Shown piece by piece: positions 10,659 through 19,872 of a stretch of DNA of 64,000 nucleotides. How positions within the stretch are numbered: the first letter of the stretch is position 1; each line of letters opens with the position of its first letter. Both the position numbers and the translations under genes were made by a program. Below the pieces are notes generated by a model that was not told the DNA's origin, searched no databases, and saw nothing but the letters and a program-made list of their open reading frames with translations. The stretch is from Desulfogranum japonicum DSM 18378 (GTDB lineage Bacteria; Desulfobacterota; Desulfobulbia; Desulfobulbales; Desulfobulbaceae): assembly GCF_000429945.1 (NCBI RefSeq), contig NZ_AUCV01000029.1, forward strand, positions 1 through 64,000, written 5' to 3'.

Positions 10659-10817
10659 GTAACTGCTCGCCGTGCACGGAATCTTTCCGCGATCAGATTG
10701 GCTTATGCATGATCCAATACGCTGCGCCAGCCTGCTTGTGTAAAGCTCAGGCACCTTGTAACCAGTTACAAATACAGGGGCGTTTCACGTTTATCCGTTT
10801 CCCCAAAGGGTAGTTAT
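10659..10817. repeat. Repeat family A, copy 1
   Basis: An element of about 159 bp that starts GTAACTGCTCGC and ends GGTAGTTAT, with the family core TTTCCGCGATCAG, the CTGCGCCAGCCTG block and the internal palindrome GTAACCAGTTAC. It ends about 30 bp upstream of ilvB, so it lies in the promoter/leader region of that operon. Confidence 0.85.
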
Positions 10818-10848
10818 ATATGAACTTTACAGGGAGTGAGATTGAGTT

Positions 10849-12552
10849 ATGAATAATGCGCAGATTTTGGCGAAAAGTTTGATTGATTTAGGTGTTGAGC
10901 ACATCTTTGGTTTTTCAGGGGCCACGATTCTGCCTGTTTTTCATGCCATTGCAGAAACTTCGCTGAACATAACCGTTTGTGCCAATGAGCAAGCCTGTGC
11001 CTTTGCGGCTGAAGGGTATTCGCGGTCCAGTGATCAGGTCGGCATTACGGTGGTTACTTCCGGCCCGGCTATCACCAATACCTTGACAGCGGTGGCAGAT
11101 GCACACGCTGATTCCATTCCCATGCTTGTTTTTGCCGGTCAGGTAGCCCAAACAAAAATGGGAACCGATGAGTTTCAGCATATTGATGTGCAGGGTGTTT
11201 TTGCCAATGCGGCAAAAAAAGTGATACTGGTCAATGAATTACAGAAAGTCGAAGAGATTGTAAAAGATGCCTATTACTATGCAAAATCCGGTAAGCCGGG
11301 GCCGGTTGTTATCGATTTTCCCTATGATATTCAGCTGGCAGAAGGGGAATATGAAGGCGTTGCCATAGAACGTTTTGCTCAAAAGTATGACGAAGAGCGT
11401 CATCTTGGCGAGAATCAGTGTCGTCAGTTTTTTGACCTGTTGAAAAGTGCAAAACGCCCACTTCTCTATATTGGCGGAGGTATGAACTCGCAGGCTGCCA
11501 GTGACCGTATTCGGGCTTTTAACCGGAGATTTGCCGTTCCTTCCATAAACAGTCTGATGGGAAAAGGGATTCTGGATGAAACCGCGTACTGGGCACTGGG
11601 AATGCTCGGTATGTACGGTGTACCATGTGCCAACAAAGCTATTCAGGAAACCGATCTTTTTGTCGCTTTCGGGGTCCGATGGGATGATCGGGTCAACCAG
11701 AAAGTAGGTGAATCAGGATTACAGGCTGATATCGCCTACTTTGACATCAACCCGGAGAAGGTGCAGGAAGTCCGTTTTGCCAGAAACCCAAAGTTTTCCT
11801 TTATTGGGAAGGCAGAGACAGCACTGGACGATCTTCTTAATTATGCTGTTAAGAATGATATTCAGCTCGACATCGGAGAATGGCAGGAGCATATCAAAAG
11901 TTTAAAAAAGAAGTATGTACTGAATTTTAACAGAAGTGCACAAGAAATTCAGCAGGCGGAAGTGATGGAGTTGCTGGCAGGATTTATCACCGATGAAACC
12001 AGGGTGACGACCGGGGTAGGGAATCATCAGATGCTTGCTGCCCAATACCTGACCATGTTCAAACCAAAATCATTTCTTACTGCCGGGGGCTTTGGCCCCA
12101 TGGGCTTTTCCCTACCCGCATCCATCGGGGCATATCATGCCAACCCTTCAAGTAAGATCCTGGCAATTGATGGTGACGGCAGCCTTTTGATGAACCTTGG
12201 CGAACTGTTTACCATTGGGCGTTATAAGCTGCCCATTAAGGTTTTGCTGCTGAACAACCGGGGGGACGGCATGGTTCGTAATCTGCAGGATGTCTTGTAT
12301 AACGGCGACCATGTGGCGACCAATAAGGATTCAGATGTCGATTTTTCTGCAGTGGCAAGGGATATGGGGTTCCCGTTTGCACAGAGGGTAACGCATCGAG
12401 CTGAATTGAAAACACGTCTTGCCGATTTCATGGCTGCCACAGGGCCGTCTTTTCTGGTGGTGGAATGTGATGTCAATGAGATGATATATCCTCGTATACC
12501 CGCAGGATCTGGATACAAGGATATGGTTTTGGGCCCGTATATGGAAGAATAA
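10849..12552 (+). CDS. ilvB: Acetolactate synthase, large (catalytic) subunit
   Basis: 567 aa, the normal length for the thiamine-diphosphate enzyme that condenses two pyruvates (or pyruvate and 2-oxobutyrate) in branched-chain amino acid synthesis. Visible features are the N-terminal TPP PYR domain with catalytic Glu in CANEQACAFAAEGYSR, the central domain, and the C-terminal PP domain with GDGSLLMNLGELFTIGRY, the GDG(S)-x(n)-N motif. The ATG at 10849 has GGGAG upstream. The regulatory subunit follows after a family A repeat. Other TPP enzymes of this superfamily are possible in principle, but the adjacent small subunit supports this call. Confidence 0.9.
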   Translation: MNNAQILAKSLIDLGVEHIFGFSGATILPVFHAIAETSLNITVCANEQACAFAAEGYSRSSDQVGITVVTSGPAITNTLTAVADAHADSIPMLVFAGQVAQTKMGTDEFQHIDVQGVFANAAKKVILVNELQKVEEIVKDAYYYAKSGKPGPVVIDFPYDIQLAEGEYEGVAIERFAQKYDEERHLGENQCRQFFDLLKSAKRPLLYIGGGMNSQAASDRIRAFNRRFAVPSINSLMGKGILDETAYWALGMLGMYGVPCANKAIQETDLFVAFGVRWDDRVNQKVGESGLQADIAYFDINPEKVQEVRFARNPKFSFIGKAETALDDLLNYAVKNDIQLDIGEWQEHIKSLKKKYVLNFNRSAQEIQQAEVMELLAGFITDETRVTTGVGNHQMLAAQYLTMFKPKSFLTAGGFGPMGFSLPASIGAYHANPSSKILAIDGDGSLLMNLGELFTIGRYKLPIKVLLLNNRGDGMVRNLQDVLYNGDHVATNKDSDVDFSAVARDMGFPFAQRVTHRAELKTRLADFMAATGPSFLVVECDVNEMIYPRIPAGSGYKDMVLGPYMEE

Positions 12553-12554
12553 TA

Positions 12555-12711
12555 GTAACTGCTCACAGCGAACCGGATTTTTCCGCGATCAACCTGGTTT
12601 ATATATAGGCAAATACGCTGCGCCAGCCTGGTTGCGAAAACCTCAGGCACCCTGTAACCAGTTACAGATACAGGGGGATACGTTTATTCGTCTCCCCCAA
12701 TGAGTAGTTAC
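12555..12711. repeat. Repeat family A, copy 2, inside the ilvB-ilvN intergenic space
   Basis: GTAACTGCTCAC to GAGTAGTTAC with all internal family blocks. It begins 2 nt after the ilvB stop codon and ends 67 nt before ilvN. It sits inside what is otherwise a standard operon and would be transcribed as a structured intercistronic RNA. Confidence 0.9.
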
Positions 12712-12778
12712 CGTCTGTTTATAAATAGTCTGCAGTAGCCGTCTAAACTTACTCGAAACTCTGCATTAGAGGTCTGAT

Positions 12779-13297
12779 ATGGAAGAAAAAGTGTATATCC
12801 TGACCATGCTGGTGGCAAATAAGCCATCTGTAACAGCTCGAATAACCGGACTTTTTTCCGGTCGTGGTTACAACATACAATCTATCTGCGGTGCCCCGAC
12901 TCATAATCCTGATATTTCTAGAATCACCATAAAAACACAGGCTTCTCCCAAGCAGTATGATGAAATCATGAAACAGGTCAGTCGGCTCATTGATGTCATC
13001 AAGCTCCGTGATATGACCGAGGATGATGCCGTGAAAAGGGAAATGGCATTGATAAGTGTCGGGGTGACGCCTCAAAATCGTACAGAACTTATCCAGACAG
13101 TGGATATATTCAACGCCAAAGTCGTCAATGCTGGAATTGATTCGTATATCATTGAGGTGACAGGGACAGAGAAAAAAATTGATGCCATGGTGGAGATTCT
13201 TCGTCCCATGGGGATAAAGAAGTTAACCAGATCTGGTGTTCTTGCACTGTACCGGGAGTTGGAGGAAGATCATCTGGAGCAAAGCACTCCGGCCTGA
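12779..13297 (+). CDS. ilvN: Acetolactate synthase, small (regulatory) subunit
   Basis: 172 aa. The N-terminal ACT domain begins EEKVYILTMLVANKPSVTARITGLFSGRGYNI, typical of IlvH/IlvN. A C-terminal dimerisation domain contains IIEVTGTEKKIDAMVEIL. It binds valine and activates the large subunit. AGAGGT precedes the ATG. Length and order match the long IlvH type. It is separated from ilvB by 226 nt, mostly filled by a family A repeat. Confidence 0.92.
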   Translation: MEEKVYILTMLVANKPSVTARITGLFSGRGYNIQSICGAPTHNPDISRITIKTQASPKQYDEIMKQVSRLIDVIKLRDMTEDDAVKREMALISVGVTPQNRTELIQTVDIFNAKVVNAGIDSYIIEVTGTEKKIDAMVEILRPMGIKKLTRSGVLALYRELEEDHLEQSTPA

Positions 13298-13457
13298 TAC
13301 TGAAAACAGCCTTGCTTTACTGAGTTGCTCAGTTTCTTCGGTTGAGTAGTGTGCAGCAGCTTTGTTGTCGCGGAGTTGTAATAATGTGCTACGGTAGTAC
13401 CCTCGTTGCCTCGGTGATAGCGCTGCTGCCGCAAATATGTCTGATACGGCCTGTAAC

Positions 13458-13610
13458 CTATTGTTCTTTTTCTTTTTTAGTCAATCGTGGTTTCAGGTAT
13501 AATTTGACAGCATAGTACCCTATGATGGGCGCAGTACAAATGGTGAGCATGCCGAAAGGATCCTGAATATACAGGTTGATTTTTTCCATAATGAGAGTCA
13601 GTTGATCCAT
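13458..13610 (-). CDS. Small single-pass membrane protein, 50 aa
   Basis: ATG at 13610 with GGAGAG upstream, stop TAG at 13458-13460. The frame reads MDQLTLIMEKINLYIQDPFG, then a hydrophobic segment (MLTICTAPIIGYYAV), then a basic tail (KPRLTKKEKEQ). This is typical of a small inner-membrane protein with the positively charged end inside. A longer overlapping frame on the same strand (13477-13704) lacks such features. Function unknown; it is encoded divergently from ftsH. Confidence 0.6.
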   Translation of the reverse strand: MDQLTLIMEKINLYIQDPFGMLTICTAPIIGYYAVKLYLKPRLTKKEKEQ

Positions 13611-13908
13611 GTTTTCTCTCCACAGAAATATGATTAATTGTATTCAACAGCTGGAAAGCTGTCCAATGACAAGAAGATATATTCAAAATTGTATCTTCTT
13701 GCACGTTTTTTCAGATTCCTGCCTGTGAACTCTTCAGTATTCCCATAACGTGCACCCCCTGTCTATAGGTAGTCATACTATTGCCGGTGAAGTTCATATA
13801 TCGCAACTGATTTTTGAATTACCCGAAAACTCCCTGTTTTTTTCTAGTTTAAAGACTATGTTATAGAAGACTGCATACAGATTATGGAGTGTATAGGCCG
13901 GTTGAAAA

Positions 13909-13949
13909 CGTGACTGTTCACTGTGCACTTGATCCTTCCGCGACCCTTT
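13909..13949. repeat. Family A repeat, 5' half only
   Basis: GTGACTGTTCACTGTGCAC followed by CTTGATCCTTCCGCGACCC matches the left end of family A. The right half is missing. It lies 85 nt upstream of ftsH. Confidence 0.55.
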
Positions 13950-14033
13950 CTTGAACAGAATGCTTTGTAGAGTTGGACATTGGGTCTTTCAAGCCAGGCA
14001 TTGAATCAAACAGAGAAAACAACACAGGAAAAA

Positions 14034-15863
14034 ATGGATAACAAGGTTCGTTTTAATCTCATTTATGCGTTTATCGCATTGTTTGGCATTCTCATGCTGC
14101 ATGAGTTTTGGGTGCAGCAGCAGACTATTCAGCTTGTACCTTACAGCGAACTGGAAAAGTTACTTTCCGAAGGTAAAGTTGAAGAGTTGAGTATTCGTGA
14201 AAACTATATCTCCGGACATTTGAAAAAGCCTGATGAGCATGGCAAAACAGTTGTCCTTGCAAATCGTGTTGACCCTAAACTGGCAGAACAGCTTTCCCGG
14301 TATGATGTCCCTTTTACCCAGGTGAGGGAGAGTAAATTCCTGGCAACACTTTTATCCTGGGTGGTTCCCGCTCTGGTCTTTGTTGGTATCTGGTTTATCC
14401 TGATGCGTAAATTTGCTGAAAAGCAGGGCTTGGGCGGTGGATTTATGAACATTGGAAAATCTAAAGCCAAAATCTATGTTGAACAGGAGACAGGGGTATC
14501 TTTTGAAGATGTGGCTGGCGTCGAAGAGAGCAAAGCAGAACTGGAAGAGATTATCAATTTCCTGAAGACACCTGAACAATATGGCCGCCTTGGAGCCAGA
14601 ATGCCTAAGGGTATTCTTCTGGTAGGCCCTCCAGGTACAGGAAAAACTCTTCTGGCACGGGCAGTTGCAGGAGAGGCTTCAGTACCTTTTTTTTCCATCA
14701 GCGGTTCAGAGTTTGTTGAGATGTTCGTGGGGGTTGGTGCTGCCCGTGTACGAGATCTCTTTGAACAGGCAAAAAAATCCGCGCCGGCCATTATCTTTGT
14801 TGATGAGCTTGATGCCTTGGGGCGCGCTCGTACCGCAGCTGGCATGGGGGGGAATGATGAACGTGAACAGACATTGAATCAGCTGCTGGTAGAACTCGAT
14901 GGTTTTGATCCCACCAGTGGCTTGGTGCTTCTTGCAGCTACCAACCGTCCGGAAGTGCTCGATCCTGCGCTTCTTAGGGCAGGTCGTTTTGACCGGCAGG
15001 TACTGGTTGATAGACCGGATAAGGTTGGCCGGGTGGCTATTTTAAAGGTTCACATGCGTAAGGTGAGCGTTGGCGATGATGTGGAAGCTGAGAAAGTGGC
15101 TGATCTGACTACAGGTTTTTCAGGGGCAGATCTTGCCAATCTGGTAAATGAAGCAGCACTCCTGGCCACAAGGAGATCTGCAGACCAAGTGAGTATGGAT
15201 GATTTCACCAATGCCATAGAGCGTATTATTGCCGGGCTGGAAAAGAAAAATCGTCTGCTGAATCCCAGGGAACGAGAGATTGTGGCCTACCATGAGGTCG
15301 GACATGCTCTTACGGCCCTTGCACTGCCAGGTATGGATCCTGTGCATAAGATCTCCATAATTCCCAGAGGTATCGGGGCATTGGGCTATACGATGCAGCG
15401 TCCAACCGAAGACAGATTTCTCATGACCAGGGAGGAACTGCTCAACAAGATTGCTGTTCTTCTGGGTGGACGAGCTGCCGAGAAGCTTGTTTTCGATCAT
15501 CTTTCCACCGGTGCATCCGATGATTTACAACGGGTGACGGATATCGCCCGAAACATGGTAACCAAGTACGGTATGGATGAGCAGATCGGTCATGTTGTTT
15601 ATGAGGATTCCCATCAAAACTTTCTTGGCCAGGAAGGGCATCCATACGGTGGGGGATGCTCGTTGAGCGACCAGACAGCTGAGCGAATTGATGCGGCTGT
15701 TCGCCGCATTATTGATGATATGTTCAGTAAAACCGTAAGCATCCTGGAAAGCAATCATTCCCTGCTTGAGGAATGTGCTCTATACCTGCTGGAGCATGAA
15801 ACTCTGTTGGAAGATGATCTGCGCCAGATGACCACAGGTATAATAAAATGTGGAGAGAATTGA
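14034..15863 (+). CDS. ftsH: ATP-dependent zinc metalloprotease FtsH
   Basis: I place the start at ATG 14034 (AGGAA upstream), giving 609 aa; an in-frame TTG at 13980 is less likely. Order of parts: N-terminal membrane segment (about residues 9-25), periplasmic region, second membrane segment (about 103-123), AAA+ module with Walker A GPPGTGKT (about 197-204), Walker [12 protein letters not shown], second region of homology, and the peptidase zinc site HEVGH (about 420-424, where most FtsH have HEAGH). It degrades membrane and short-lived cytosolic proteins. It is monocistronic and ends with a relatively short C-terminal tail. Confidence 0.95.
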   Translation: MDNKVRFNLIYAFIALFGILMLHEFWVQQQTIQLVPYSELEKLLSEGKVEELSIRENYISGHLKKPDEHGKTVVLANRVDPKLAEQLSRYDVPFTQVRESKFLATLLSWVVPALVFVGIWFILMRKFAEKQGLGGGFMNIGKSKAKIYVEQETGVSFEDVAGVEESKAELEEIINFLKTPEQYGRLGARMPKGILLVGPPGTGKTLLARAVAGEASVPFFSISGSEFVEMFVGVGAARVRDLFEQAKKSAPAIIFVDELDALGRARTAAGMGGNDEREQTLNQLLVELDGFDPTSGLVLLAATNRPEVLDPALLRAGRFDRQVLVDRPDKVGRVAILKVHMRKVSVGDDVEAEKVADLTTGFSGADLANLVNEAALLATRRSADQVSMDDFTNAIERIIAGLEKKNRLLNPREREIVAYHEVGHALTALALPGMDPVHKISIIPRGIGALGYTMQRPTEDRFLMTREELLNKIAVLLGGRAAEKLVFDHLSTGASDDLQRVTDIARNMVTKYGMDEQIGHVVYEDSHQNFLGQEGHPYGGGCSLSDQTAERIDAAVRRIIDDMFSKTVSILESNHSLLEECALYLLEHETLLEDDLRQMTTGIIKCGEN

Positions 15864-16063
15864 GTATTGCCTGGGAGGCTGTTGTGGAGAGGTATTATTT
15901 TCTGTGGTTCTTACTTTGGAATAATAATGCTCGCCATATCAAGTGAATGGAAGTGCTTGTTTTTCTGTAATGCCTTGGTCTGAGTGTTTGTCTGAAGACA
16001 AATGATAGAAACTGTGTTCCAGGTAAAATGCAGCTGTGCATTTTACCTGGGAAAATGCTGTTT

Positions 16064-16741
16064 TCAAGGGCGCTGGGGAAGGTAAGGCTCAATATCTTTC
16101 ACATATTTGGTTGCCACCTTAAACCCTGCTTTTTCAAGGGCAATGACCGATTGTGCCCCATCTTCACCGTCAATACGCATGACCAGCTGTATTATCCCCG
16201 GATGATTTTTTACAGGCCAGCTGATAAGACTCTGTATATTGATATCAGCTTCTTGGAAAACATCGGTAATTTTGGCAAGCTCTCCAACATTATCTTGTAC
16301 GTACAACGTGAGACGTACACTGCTCTCACTCATTCCAATGGCCTCAAGCAGTGTGCCCATAACATCAGTACTTGTGATAATCCCCACAAGATTCTCTCCG
16401 TCCTTGACAGGGAGGCAGCTGATATTGTTGGTTTGCATGATGTAGGCGGCCCGTTCAATGGTGGTGTCCGGAGAGGCGGTGATGACCGTTTTAACCATGA
16501 TCATGCCCACCTCCACCTTTTCCAGCAGATAATTAAGCTCATGTGTGGACAACGCTGTAGCTGGCGAAGCCCAGTTTTGTTTCAGGTCACGATCAGAGAT
16601 CACCCCTACCAGCTGGCCTTTGGTATTTACTACCAGAAGGTGGTCTACATCATTTTCAGCCAAGATATCACGTGCTTCAACGAGGGTGGTTTTCGGCTGA
16701 ACCGTGATTAAATCCGTGTGCATTATCCTGCCGATATACAT
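16064..16741 (-). CDS. acuB: CBS-pair plus ACT domain protein (AcuB-like)
   Basis: 225 aa. Two CBS domains (residues about 1-125, GRIMHTDLITVQPKTTLVEARDIL and VKTVITASPDTTIERAAYIM) are followed by an ACT domain (about 138-210, SSVRLTLYVQDNVGELAKI). This is the architecture of AcuB. CBS pairs bind adenine nucleotides and ACT domains bind amino acids, so it is probably a small-molecule-sensing regulator. AAGGAG stands 7 nt before the ATG. The original Bacillus role in acetoin use should not be assumed here. It stands alone. Confidence 0.85.
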   Translation of the reverse strand: MYIGRIMHTDLITVQPKTTLVEARDILAENDVDHLLVVNTKGQLVGVISDRDLKQNWASPATALSTHELNYLLEKVEVGMIMVKTVITASPDTTIERAAYIMQTNNISCLPVKDGENLVGIITSTDVMGTLLEAIGMSESSVRLTLYVQDNVGELAKITDVFQEADINIQSLISWPVKNHPGIIQLVMRIDGEDGAQSVIALEKAGFKVATKYVKDIEPYLPQRP

Positions 16742-16863
16742 CCTGATCTCCTTCTCTGGTTTAATGTTTTATCAGCTCCGGGAACGGAACTCGGATACGA
16801 GTTATATTTTACTTTATACGTATAGTAGCTTAAATATCAGGTGCGGGCCATAGTGATATGTTA

Positions 16864-17244
16864 TCAGTGGATTTTTTTCGTGATCATGGCCTGGTTACCT
16901 GGATGTCTGTACCGGATTTCACCCTGGAGTTGCCCGGGCGAGACAGGTTTTGAAAATTGCATGCTGATCGTGTAGCTGCCGCTTCGAGGTTGCTTGAAAA
17001 GCCATTTTGCAGAGGAACTGCCTAAGCCATTGACGGGTTTGGGGGTGGCAGAAACCAATTTCACCCCTGGAGGGGCCGTCTGCAGAATGATAAACGCCAT
17101 GGGAGCCGGTGATCCGACTTTGACACTGATAGTGGCAGAGTTTCCTTTGCCCTGGTAATTTGCGGAGACCTCCGGTTTTGCCAGGCTGAAGGTCGGCTGT
17201 AACAGGAATAGGCATGAGAACAGGAATGTAAGATAATACTTCAT
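16864..17244 (-). CDS. Secreted protein of unknown function, 126 aa
   Basis: I start it at ATG 17244, which has GAGAGGAG just upstream; an ATG at 17259 overlaps the stop of the preceding gene (ATGA). A clear signal peptide (MKYYLTFLFSCLFLLQPTFSLA) precedes about 105 residues that look beta-rich and Ig-like (KVGSPAPMAFIILQTAPPGV). It is translationally coupled to the membrane-anchored XRE regulator upstream, so it may act with it in the periplasm. No family recognised. Confidence 0.7.
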   Translation of the reverse strand: MKYYLTFLFSCLFLLQPTFSLAKPEVSANYQGKGNSATISVKVGSPAPMAFIILQTAPPGVKLVSATPKPVNGLGSSSAKWLFKQPRSGSYTISMQFSKPVSPGQLQGEIRYRHPGNQAMITKKIH

Positions 17245-17255
17245 GGAAGCTCCTC

Positions 17256-18251
17256 TCATTGTTGGGGCTGTGGCTGAAAGGTTTTTGTGTTTTCATCCCA
17301 AAAATATCGCCCAGCCAGCCATAGAGTTTCTGCCTCGCTGAAATCAAAACCAATGCTTCCTGGGATGGTGTATTCTTCGTAAGCCTTTAATATTTCGTTG
17401 TCTGTGATGATGTAATTTCGGTCAACATCAGCCCAGTGAAAAGGGGCGATGGCAACAACGGATTGACCTGTTATTTTTTCTCCATGTTGATGCGTTTCTC
17501 CTGACATGCAATTTCCAAAAAAACGGATCGTGTCTGTGTGGGTTGTTTTTGCATCGGGAATGACCATGTATAAAAATGCAGCTTTACCATCTTGTAATTT
17601 CCCGATCCATCGTGGTTTGGTCTCAAATTGATGATTGCGGGATTTCCCTGAAAGGCTTTCTGCGGTTGCATAGCCCTCTATTTCTTCCCGCAAGAGAATC
17701 GGCAGTTCGAGATCTTTATCGCCCCGGACACGTACAATGACTGGAAATGGCTGGTTCGGACCGGTGTGTGTAGGAGCGGTACGTACCGCAGTAATATTAG
17801 GCGAAGTGGTATTGTCCCTGGTCAGATTCAGTGCAAGCAGGAGGGCGATAATGCAGAGAAGGAGTATTATTATTCCTGAAAATATCATCGTCCTTTTGGA
17901 AAAATGAGTTAAAAAAGAAGAGTTCTTTTCCAACGGAGCTTCAGCATCATCCTGTTTTTCACCCTGTTCGTCTTCCTGCAGAATTTCCGGGCTCTCTACG
18001 TCGGTTGTCTGCTCTTCCTGCTCCTCATACTTTTCTTCATTGTCTGCATCAAGGATTTGATCAATTTCTACCTCCAGCGCCTGGGCAAGTTTTTCGGCAT
18101 TCTCAAATTTTATAGAGGGGTATTTGCGGTTTTCCCATCTGGAAATGGTATCGGTGGTCACACCAACGACAGTGGCCAGGTAAAGTTGGGTTAATCCTTT
18201 TTCTTCCCTCAGGGAGCGAACTGCATCACCATCAATTTGCACACTACTCAT
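17256..18251 (-). CDS. Membrane-anchored XRE-type helix-turn-helix regulator
   Basis: I start at the ATG at 18251 (MSSVQIDG); an in-frame start at 18329 gives an extra 26 residues without family character. Residues about 8-65 form an XRE/Cro helix-turn-helix (LREEKGLTQLYLATVVGVTTDTISRWENRKYP). An acidic linker (about 70-115, rich in Glu/Asp) is followed by one membrane segment (IFSGIIILLLCIIALLLALN) and a 170-residue periplasmic domain containing a calcium-binding-like DVDRNYIITDNE. This layout, with DNA binding inside and sensing outside, resembles ToxR/CadC-type one-component signalling with an XRE head. Candidate operators lie directly upstream. Confidence 0.75.
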   Translation of the reverse strand: MSSVQIDGDAVRSLREEKGLTQLYLATVVGVTTDTISRWENRKYPSIKFENAEKLAQALEVEIDQILDADNEEKYEEQEEQTTDVESPEILQEDEQGEKQDDAEAPLEKNSSFLTHFSKRTMIFSGIIILLLCIIALLLALNLTRDNTTSPNITAVRTAPTHTGPNQPFPVIVRVRGDKDLELPILLREEIEGYATAESLSGKSRNHQFETKPRWIGKLQDGKAAFLYMVIPDAKTTHTDTIRFFGNCMSGETHQHGEKITGQSVVAIAPFHWADVDRNYIITDNEILKAYEEYTIPGSIGFDFSEAETLWLAGRYFWDENTKTFQPQPQQ

Positions 18252-18489
18252 AGGTAACGATCCTGCATGGTTGGGGCTGATACAGAGATCCAGGAGGATG
18301 TCTGAGAGTACCCTTTTTCCACAGCTCAAAGCGTTTTAGGAAAATAATGCCCACAATATGCCGTATATGGCTGGGCCGATTTTTCTGAAATGTCTTGATC
18401 TGAGTAAAAATGCTACTTCCCTGATAACCTTCTGGTTCATTTAGAGAAATGTGTGGCCGTGCTATTTTGCTCATCAGTTTTTTCCTTGT

Positions 18490-18520
18490 GGACATCCTGG
18501 TGTCCGTGTCCGTATGGACA
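18490..18520. promoter_or_regulatory. Candidate operators: GGACA-N6-TGTCC and TGTCC-N4-GGACA
   Basis: Two perfect inverted repeats of TGTCC/GGACA lie next to each other at 18490-18505 and 18507-18520. They sit in the divergent region between the XRE regulator (minus strand) and the small secreted protein gene (plus strand). This is a natural location for autoregulation, but binding is inferred only. Confidence 0.5.
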
Positions 18521-18625
18521 TGTCGCGATGCAAGCTAAAACAATGAGGTTCCACAACGGCGCATCCCTGAATCATTCTGCTTTGTATATACCCTATATTT
18601 TTATAAAGTGTTGATATTATGTGGT

Positions 18626-18677
18626 TACGTCGGGTCGACATCACCCTATGTCGGGTCCGATGTCCATATATGTCGGC
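18626..18677. promoter_or_regulatory. Second cluster of TGTCGG/GACAT half-sites
   Basis: The segment holds GTCGGGTCGAC (palindromic around GGT), then TATGTCGGGTCCGATGTCC and TATATGTCGG. It has at least four TGTC or GACA half-sites in about 50 bp, matching the half-site of the 18490-18520 cluster. It lies 90-140 bp upstream of the 18765 gene. Confidence 0.45.
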
Positions 18678-18764
18678 TGACAGGCAATGACCAATCCCTT
18701 ACAGTGGAATCACAAACGAGGCAAAAAATGTAATCACACAAATACTGACTAAGGAGGAAGCCTC

Positions 18765-18977
18765 ATGAAAAAAACATTGGTCGTCACTCTGGTAACTTTT
18801 GTATCTGTTTTCATCTCAACAGCGGTCATGGCAAAATCCCAAATCTGTGAGATCACTGCCATTGAAGGTGAGCAACTCACCTTGCAATGCGATCAGGTTG
18901 AAGGGCTTTCCACGGGTGATACCGTCAAATTGAAAACAAAATCCAAAAAAACAACATCAGCAGTCGAAGGATGTTAA
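18765..18977 (+). CDS. Small secreted protein, 70 aa
   Basis: AAGGAGG lies 7 nt before the ATG. A signal peptide (cleavage after VMA) is followed by about 46 residues with two Cys in a short beta-rich stretch (QICEITAIEGEQLTLQCDQVEGLSTGDTVKLK), reminiscent of OB/KOW-like mini-barrels, and a Lys-rich tail ending in Cys. Function unknown. It is followed after 38 nt by another secreted protein on the same strand; a shared terminator ends the unit at 19520. Confidence 0.75.
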   Translation: MKKTLVVTLVTFVSVFISTAVMAKSQICEITAIEGEQLTLQCDQVEGLSTGDTVKLKTKSKKTTSAVEGC

Positions 18978-19015
18978 TGAGTTCATTCCCGTAAGACAAG
19001 GAAATAGGTGAACAA

Positions 19016-19459
19016 ATGAAAAGATATCTTAAGACATTAAGTGTTTGTAGTGTGTTTGCAATGGCTATCTGGGCTGCGGTTCCAGGCGCAGCAGAAGCAG
19101 GACATCATCATAAAGGTGTAAGCGTATCCATTAATGCTCCTGAACTTGGCATGAGTATGGTTATTGATGATTCAGGCCGGGGACCGCATTTTCGTCCGAT
19201 GCACAGACCCAAGCCACATCGCAGGCCCCAGGTAACAACCACAACGACCACTACTACCACCACAACAACAACCTATCATGGGCGTCCTCACGGGAAGCCC
19301 GGATATTATAATGGCAGGGATTACAGGCCTGACCACAGGTACCCTACCCAAAATCAGTGGCATAGACCTCCACATCATGGTCAGGGACAGCATTTTGTAC
19401 ATTATCCCCCTCCTCCTCCCCAGGACTGGCATAGGGGACGTCTTGATCGCTGGAGATAG
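19016..19459 (+). CDS. Secreted low-complexity protein (His/Pro-rich, poly-Thr tract)
   Basis: A signal peptide of about 28 residues ends AAEA. The mature chain starts GHHHKGVSV, then holds a run of 13 Thr (about residues 74-86), and continues rich in His, Pro, Gly and Tyr with no Cys. Disordered; possible metal-binding or wall/matrix-associated protein, but this is inferred from composition only. The Thr codons are mixed ACA/ACC/ACG/ACT, so it is not a simple slipped repeat. It probably shares an operon with the preceding gene. Confidence 0.7.
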   Translation: MKRYLKTLSVCSVFAMAIWAAVPGAAEAGHHHKGVSVSINAPELGMSMVIDDSGRGPHFRPMHRPKPHRRPQVTTTTTTTTTTTTTYHGRPHGKPGYYNGRDYRPDHRYPTQNQWHRPPHHGQGQHFVHYPPPPPQDWHRGRLDRWR

Positions 19460-19485
19460 TAATTCTCCCTTGAAAAGATAATACA

Positions 19486-19520
19486 AAGGCTGCAGATCCA
19501 TCGGATCTGCAGCCTTTTTT
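19486..19520 (+). terminator. Rho-independent terminator
   Basis: A perfect 14-bp stem, AAGGCTGCAGATCC/GGATCTGCAGCCTT, with a 3-nt loop, followed by a T run, 27 nt after the 19459 stop. Confidence 0.92.
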
Positions 19521-19872
19521 TAATCTGGACGAAGCAGGACACGAGAGGACTGTCTTGTACTGTCGTTAACGTCTATCTGTTTGATTTAGTTTGATTTCAT
19601 AATTTTTTCTGAGACGGGCTTGCGTAAGTGGCTGTATATATGTTTGTATGTAAAGTTAGGTGCAGAAGTTATAGCGTAAATTGAGCAGCTGGCCTGAATA
19701 TCTGTTAATTCGTTTGAGTTTTCCTGAACTCCCTCCCTTTTTCTGAACCGGGCAATGCAGAATATGTCTTCACATGATGAACTCATGTTTAAAAATGTTT
19801 GATCAATTTGGGAAAGTTCTCAAGATTTTACGGCAAGGCTGTTGGAAATCGAGTCTTTCAAGTGAACATGCC

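Noticed and set aside
15290-15305. FtsH zinc motif HEVGH as an anomaly
   Set aside because: The required H-E-x-x-H pattern is intact; Val for Ala is a conservative variant.
18244-18495. An 83-codon minus-strand frame overlapping the upstream end of the XRE regulator
   Set aside because: No family character; it overlaps the candidate operators and shares its reading with the regulator's leader. No good ribosome-binding site.
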